DNA from: DASQGA01 sp038209555
Lineage (GTDB): Bacteria > Actinomycetota > Thermoleophilia > Gaiellales > Gaiellaceae
Length of the DNA stretch: 8,838 nucleotides
Assembly: GCA_038209555.1 (NCBI GenBank)
Contig: JBBQXP010000109.1
Location: 1 to 8,838, forward strand
Direction of reading: 5' to 3'
Shown here piece by piece: positions 5,696 through 8,838 of the stretch. The notes beneath the pieces are model-generated. The model did not search any database, had not been told where the DNA came from, and saw nothing but the letters and a program-made list of their open reading frames with translations. A program made the position numbers and the translations under genes. Position 1 is the first letter of the stretch, and every line of letters begins with the position of its first letter.

Positions 5696-6253
5696 CTAGG
5701 CGGCAAGCGCTTCGTCCAGCTGCCGAAGAGCATTGAACGTGCGCGATTTGATTGTGCCGAGTGGAGTGTCGAGGCGCTCAGCGATCTCTCTTTGCGTCAA
5801 GCCTGCGAAGTACGCGAGCTCGAGCACCTCGCGCGCAGGTGCCGGAAGCCGAGCCAGGCCCTCCTGAATCCAGACCCGCGTCGGCATTCCGGCGACAGCC
5901 TCGTCCTCGACGACCGCCATGTCCCGGCCGTCGCGCTCGAGCGGATCGAACGAGCGTCGTTGTTCGCGGCGGACGGAATCGACGGCCCTCCGGTGAACGA
6001 TCGTGAGTAGCCACGTAGTGGGCTTCGCCTGCTTGGCGCGGTACCTACCAGCCTGCTGCCAGGCAGCCAGGAACGCTTCCTGGACAGCATCCTGAGCGAA
6101 GCCGTGGTCGCGAAGCACCCGATACGCGAGCCCGCACGCCGAACTGACGTGGCGTCCATAGAACTCTCTGAAAGCGGTCTCGTCGCCCCGCGCCATCAGC
6201 GCGACCAACTCTTGATCGCGGGCAACGCTCGGCGAGACTGGAGAGACTGGCAT
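5696..6253 (-). CDS. ECF-family RNA polymerase sigma factor without adjacent anti-sigma gene
   Basis: A 185-residue sigma factor with only regions 2 and 4. Region 2 spans about residues 25-98, including the core-binding and -10 recognition helices (DAVQEAFLAAWQQ, then TTWLLTIVHRRAVDSVRRE). Region 4 spans about 130-182, with LPAPAREVLELAYFAGLTQ and the helix-turn-helix REIAERLDTPLGTIKSR. The linker at 99-128 is acidic. It would redirect RNA polymerase to stress promoters; the target set is unknown. No anti-sigma gene lies next to it, so control must come from elsewhere or from transcription. There is no Shine-Dalgarno before the ATG at 6253. With the likely -10 element only about ten bases upstream, the transcript may be nearly leaderless. 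It is divergent from a second ECF gene. Confidence 0.93.
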   Translation of the reverse strand: MPVSPVSPSVARDQELVALMARGDETAFREFYGRHVSSACGLAYRVLRDHGFAQDAVQEAFLAAWQQAGRYRAKQAKPTTWLLTIVHRRAVDSVRREQRRSFDPLERDGRDMAVVEDEAVAGMPTRVWIQEGLARLPAPAREVLELAYFAGLTQREIAERLDTPLGTIKSRTFNALRQLDEALAA

Positions 6254-6262
6254 ACAGAGCTA

Positions 6263-6289
6263 GAGACGCGGTGCCCCGAGCGCGTTACA
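6263..6289 (-). promoter_or_regulatory. Candidate ECF-type promoter for the orphan sigma gene
   Basis: On the minus strand TGTAAC (6284-6289) is followed after 15 nt by CGTCTC (6263-6268); CGTC is a typical -10 element of ECF promoters. The start of transcription would fall near 6256, 3-4 nt before the ATG, which fits the absence of a ribosome site. An inverted copy, CGTCTC at 6321-6326 on the plus strand, faces the divergent sigma gene. Confidence 0.3.
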
Positions 6290-6352
6290 GGGTGCACCAG
6301 CCGGGGATAACCCTTTGTCACGTCTCGCACCAAACATCCAGCTGAGCCGAGG

Positions 6353-6988
6353 ATGAATTCGGCCAACGAACGAAGGCTCCTCGCCCGACTGCGTGCCGGT
6401 GATGAGCGAGCCTTTCGCGCGCTGGTGGCGGATCTCGGGCCATCGCTCCTGCGCGTCGCACGCGCCTATGTGCGGGACAGCGAGGTTGCGGCGGAGATCG
6501 TGCAGGAGACGTGGGTCGCAGCGCTGGGCGGTTTAGACAACTTCGAAGGTCGCTCCTCGCTCCGGACTTGGGTCTTCACCATCCTCGCGAACTGCGCCCG
6601 GCGCCGTGGAAAGACTGAGAGCCGCAGCGCGCCCTTCTCGTCGCTGAACGCCGGCGCGTCCGAGGAGATTGAACTGGATCGCTTCTTCCCAACGAACCAC
6701 CACCGCTGGGCCTCTTGTTGGACGACCATCAACACCCGCTGGGAGGCGCTCCCCGAAGAGGCTTTGAGCACAGAGGAGGCGAACGCTGCGATCATGGAGA
6801 CGCTGAAATCGCTGCCACCCAACCAAGCCGCCGTGATCACGCTCCGAGACATCGAAGGCTGGAGCTCGGAAGAGGTTTGCTCGCTCCTCGTGCTGAGCTC
6901 TGCCAATCAGCGTGTTCTGCTGCACCGCGCACGCCTGGCTGTCCGACACGCGCTCGAAGGCGTGCTCCGTGTGAGAAGCCCATCCTGA
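6353..6988 (+). CDS. ECF-family RNA polymerase sigma factor, first gene of coupled operon
   Basis: A 211-residue ECF sigma factor. Region 2 covers about residues 15-86, with RDSEVAAEIVQETWVAAL and the -10 recognition segment SSLRTWVFTILANCARRR. Region 4 covers about 145-200, with LPPNQAAVITLRDIEGWSSEEVC and the recognition helix LVLSSANQRVLLHRARL. The linker of roughly 55 residues is long and carries an aromatic, His-rich stretch (FFPTNHHRWASCW, 111-123). I have the impression of similar linkers in ECF factors paired with zinc anti-sigma factors. Its TGA shares one base with the ATG of the next gene, so the pair is translationally coupled. GAGG abuts the ATG and is too close to be an ideal ribosome site; the start is the likely one but not certain. 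Confidence 0.93.
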   Translation: MNSANERRLLARLRAGDERAFRALVADLGPSLLRVARAYVRDSEVAAEIVQETWVAALGGLDNFEGRSSLRTWVFTILANCARRRGKTESRSAPFSSLNAGASEEIELDRFFPTNHHRWASCWTTINTRWEALPEEALSTEEANAAIMETLKSLPPNQAAVITLRDIEGWSSEEVCSLLVLSSANQRVLLHRARLAVRHALEGVLRVRSPS

Positions 6989-7227
6989 TGTTCAGCTGCC
7001 GACAGATCTACGACCTGATCACCGAGTACGACGAGGGAGGCTTGAGTACGAGCGAGAGACGGCAGTTCGAATCGCACGTCATCGTCTGCCCTCCCTGTCG
7101 GGGCTTCGTCAGCCAGATTCGCGCAACACGACGGCGGCTAGGAAAGGACTCCACCCCCGAATTCACTGCCGAGCTCGAGGACTCAATTGTGAACGCCTTC
7201 CGCGCCTGGAAGGAGCAGCGGCGATGA
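6988..7227 (+). CDS. Soluble zinc-binding anti-sigma factor (zf-HC2 / ZAS type)
   Basis: A 79-residue protein. It has the ZAS signature H29-VIV-C33-PP-C36 (HxxxCxxC), plus C4 near the N-terminus as a possible fourth zinc ligand. The helical remainder (residues 37-79) would wrap the partner sigma factor. There is no membrane helix, so it acts in the cytoplasm, like RsrA-type redox-sensing anti-sigma factors; redox control is an inference from the zinc-thiolate motif. The start is the ATG overlapping the sigma-gene stop (TGATG). The same frame is open further upstream inside the sigma gene, but this start gives a normal ZAS domain. The end overlaps the next gene by 4 nt (ATGA). The natural partner is the sigma factor immediately upstream. 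Confidence 0.88.
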   Translation: MFSCRQIYDLITEYDEGGLSTSERRQFESHVIVCPPCRGFVSQIRATRRRLGKDSTPEFTAELEDSIVNAFRAWKEQRR

Positions 7228-7934
7228 TCGCCTACAAGTTCCTTTCCGCGGGTGCGTTCGGGTTTTTTAGCGAGTACGCGTGGCCTACACCAGCGGCCGG
7301 TCGTCCCGGCGGATGGGTTCGCGTCTCGGGTGAACTCCGGCATTGCGAGAACGGCATCCACGCCTGTACCGAAGAACAGCTCGTCGACTGGCTCGACGAG
7401 GAATTGTGGGAGATCGAGCTTGACGGTGCTGCAGTCGAGGTCGAGGGCGGGGTCGTCGCGGAAGCGGGCAGATTGATCCGCCGACACGAGGGCTGGGACG
7501 ACGAATGCGCCCGCGCGTTCGTCGACGACTGCGTCGAGAAGACCATCGCCCTCGCCGCCGAATCGCTGCTCGAGACAGGCCGGAAGCAAGACTTGGAGGA
7601 GCTAAGGGCGTGGAGGGCCAGACCGGACGCCGAACGGAAGGTGCGTGCGCTCGCGCTGACCTTTGAGGAGGAGTCCTCGGATCCGATCGCTTTCTTGGAC
7701 GACGTGTTGCGACTAGAGCGCGGAGGGCGGCCAGAGTCCGAAGCGATGGCGCTTCCCGTGGAAAGAGGGGGCCCAGCCCCCTTCGCACTGGCCGCGAATC
7801 TCGGCTTCGTCTGCGCCCACGTTGCAGCCCAGGTCGCTGAGCACGCGACCCCCGGAACCTATGCCGAGACGTACGAACGCGAACGGCTGAGCCAGTCGGC
7901 CTGGCTCGCTGAGAAGCTACGACTGCAAGGCTGA
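7224..7934 (+). CDS. Conserved protein of unknown function, third gene of the sigma operon (resembles DUF7666)
   Basis: A 236-residue soluble protein overlapping the anti-sigma gene by ATGA, so it is translationally coupled to it. The N-terminal third (MIAYKFLSAGAFGFFSEYAWP, then GWVRVSGELRHCENGIHACTEEQLVDWLDEELWEIEL, 30-66) resembles, from memory, actinobacterial proteins of unknown function grouped as DUF7666. The C-x4-HAC cluster (C41, H46, C48) could bind a metal. The remainder is acidic and helical, rich in Glu, Arg and Ala, with no signal peptide or membrane segment. Its place in an ECF/anti-sigma operon suggests that it belongs to the sensing or output part of the circuit; no reaction can be assigned. 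Confidence 0.8.
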   Translation: MIAYKFLSAGAFGFFSEYAWPTPAAGRPGGWVRVSGELRHCENGIHACTEEQLVDWLDEELWEIELDGAAVEVEGGVVAEAGRLIRRHEGWDDECARAFVDDCVEKTIALAAESLLETGRKQDLEELRAWRARPDAERKVRALALTFEEESSDPIAFLDDVLRLERGGRPESEAMALPVERGGPAPFALAANLGFVCAHVAAQVAEHATPGTYAETYERERLSQSAWLAEKLRLQG

Positions 7935-7941
7935 CTTTACG

Positions 7942-7954
7942 CCGCGACTCGCGG
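7942..7954 (+). terminator. Short GC-rich hairpin just after the sigma operon
   Basis: CCGCGA-C-TCGCGG is a perfect short palindrome (effectively CCGCG-ACT-CGCGG, 5 bp with a 3-nt loop), 7 nt after the last stop codon of the operon. There is no T-tract after it, so a terminator role is plausible but weak. Confidence 0.25.
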
Positions 7955-8283
7955 ATGCCAGCCCAGACACAGAACGGCCATCGACCTCGCAGCAATTGAT
8001 CGTCGGGGAGCTCGCTGGCACTCCGTTCCGACCCGTATCTCAAAGCGCAAGGGAACACTGAGGGAACGCGGCGCGATCACCCGCGAAGCGCGGAGGGCCA
8101 CTCGGCGAACCCTGCAAATGCCCCTTTCGCGATCGAGCTGAGTGGGCCAAGACCGAGGAAGCGCAGAGAACCGGACAAACACTCGGCCGGAAGGACAGTA
8201 CGTTGCAGAGTCATAGCGGGGACCGATTCGCTCCATTGGCAATCGGCGGCGCCCGTCAGGAGCGCGGTCAAGATTCCCGTTCA
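7955..8283. other. Intergenic stretch with no recognised gene
   Basis: About 330 nt between the sigma operon and the SPW-protein terminator. Frames on both strands are present but show Arg/Pro/Ser-rich compositions typical of antisense or noncoding high-GC DNA, with no ribosome sites or motifs. A short direct repeat, AGGGAAC-actg-AGGGAAC, is near 8048-8065. I see no RNA gene or promoter that I can support. Confidence 0.4.
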
Positions 8284-8313
8284 TGCTCAGGCGGGCTTGC
8301 ACCCGCCTGAGCA
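8284..8313. terminator. Perfect 12-bp hairpin between convergent genes
   Basis: TGCTCAGGCGGG (8284-8295) and CCCGCCTGAGCA (8302-8313) are exact reverse complements around the loop CTTGCA. It starts 16 nt past the stop of the SPW-repeat gene on the minus strand and lies between convergent genes, so a bidirectional terminator is the simplest reading, although there is no T-tract. Confidence 0.7.
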
Positions 8314-8329
8314 CAGTTTGTCCGATGCG

Positions 8330-8743
8330 CTAAGCGGCTCGACGCACGGCGTCGGACGCGGCCTTGCTGCGTACGACAGGAGCTTTCTCCCTCGGGTGCT
8401 GCTCGGTCACGAGCCCGAGCCCAACTGCAGCGATCCCCGCCAACAGGTGGGGAACCCAGACGTTGGCAGTCTGGTTCGCGAAGCCGAAGATCCAGGGTGA
8501 CGCGGCCAGAAGCCCGCCGGCGAGGATGTCGAAGATGTTGTGCACGGTCATCGGGAACACACGGATGGCGCCCAGCTCGTAATCGGTCAGCAGGCTGTAG
8601 AGAATCAGCCCGACGCCGAGGACGATCGGCACGACCGTCGCTGCTGTGTGCTCAGAGAATTGGAAGATCCACGGAGCGGCGATAAGCACTCCGCCGACGA
8701 TGTAGTCCAAAAACCCGTGGATCCGGGTCGGTATGAAGCGCAT
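8330..8743 (-). CDS. SPW-repeat integral membrane protein
   Basis: A 137-residue protein with four predicted membrane helices (about 13-29, 36-53, 69-86 and 96-113) arranged as two internal repeats. Each repeat begins with an H-x-x-x-D motif (HGFLDY; HNIFDI) and carries the family hallmark: APWIFQFS at 23-30 in the first, SPWIFGFA at 82-89 in the second. The C-terminal tail is basic and probably cytoplasmic. The family's function is unknown. The start is the ATG at 8741-8743, because AAGGAGG lies 5 nt upstream (8749-8755) and the upstream extension of the same frame, to 8788, has no such support. No clear promoter is seen in the remaining 95 nt. It is not obviously linked to the genes to its left, being separated from them by a hairpin. 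Confidence 0.9.
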   Translation of the reverse strand: MRFIPTRIHGFLDYIVGGVLIAAPWIFQFSEHTAATVVPIVLGVGLILYSLLTDYELGAIRVFPMTVHNIFDILAGGLLAASPWIFGFANQTANVWVPHLLAGIAAVGLGLVTEQHPREKAPVVRSKAASDAVRRAA

Positions 8744-8838
8744 TGAATCCTCCTTGGTTGCAGTGCGGACAGACGCCTGCCGAGTCACTCGCGGGCGGCG
8801 GCCCGCCAGTCCGTGGCATCGCGTGTGATTCGCCGGTG

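Noticed and set aside
7263..7269. TTTTTTA, a possible slippery frameshift site in the third gene of the sigma operon
   Set aside because: The codon phase is wrong for a -1 slip of the T-TTT-TTA type, and the gene continues intact in its own frame.
7937..8314. A 125-residue minus-strand frame in the gap before the SPW gene
   Set aside because: It has no ribosome site and an Arg/Ser/Pro-rich composition, and its start lies inside the 12-bp hairpin.

Overview
The window looks like chromosomal DNA from a high-GC Actinomycetota, most probably a Thermoleophilia-type soil lineage (inference). The support is strong G/C use at third codon positions, clear Shine-Dalgarno sites, several Tat-signal ferritin-like proteins, an SPW-repeat membrane protein, a short TatA, and an ECF sigma factor coupled to a zinc anti-sigma factor. 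I see no insertion sequence, phage gene, CRISPR array or rRNA, and no complete tRNA.

Layout. Positions 1-751 (minus) hold the 5' part of a Tat-exported ferritin-like gene that runs off the left edge. A 276-nt leader follows, with a perfect TATAAT. Positions 1028-3156 (minus) hold a probable operon: two ferritin-like genes, then an L,D-transpeptidase gene. A divergent intergenic region of about 470 nt leads into two more ferritin-like genes on the plus strand (3629-4282 and 4435-5094). These two are separated by a 129-nt element bounded by 19-nt imperfect inverted repeats. Positions 5123-5276 look like a frameshifted remnant of a small lipoprotein gene. tatA follows at 5301-5495. The convergent gap 5496-5695 holds hairpins and a tRNA-like fragment. 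Two ECF sigma genes are then divergent: an orphan on minus (5696-6253), and on plus (6353-6988) one translationally coupled to a soluble HxxxCxxC zinc anti-sigma factor (6988-7227) and to a third gene of unknown function (7224-7934). About 395 nt without a gene ends in a perfect 12-bp hairpin beside a minus-strand SPW-repeat membrane protein gene (8330-8743).

How it may work together (inference). Five ferritin-like paralogs with Tat-like N-termini, a pore-forming Tat subunit, a cell-wall cross-linking enzyme and two ECF sigma factors suggest an envelope stress or metal/oxidant handling region. All five proteins keep a full set of E / ExxH / E / ExxH carboxylate-bridged di-metal ligands. Three of them replace the second arginine of the Tat motif with alanine (RADFL or RASFL), while two keep a canonical RR. 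This split, and the inverted-repeat element between the two plus-strand paralogs, are the least explained parts of the window.
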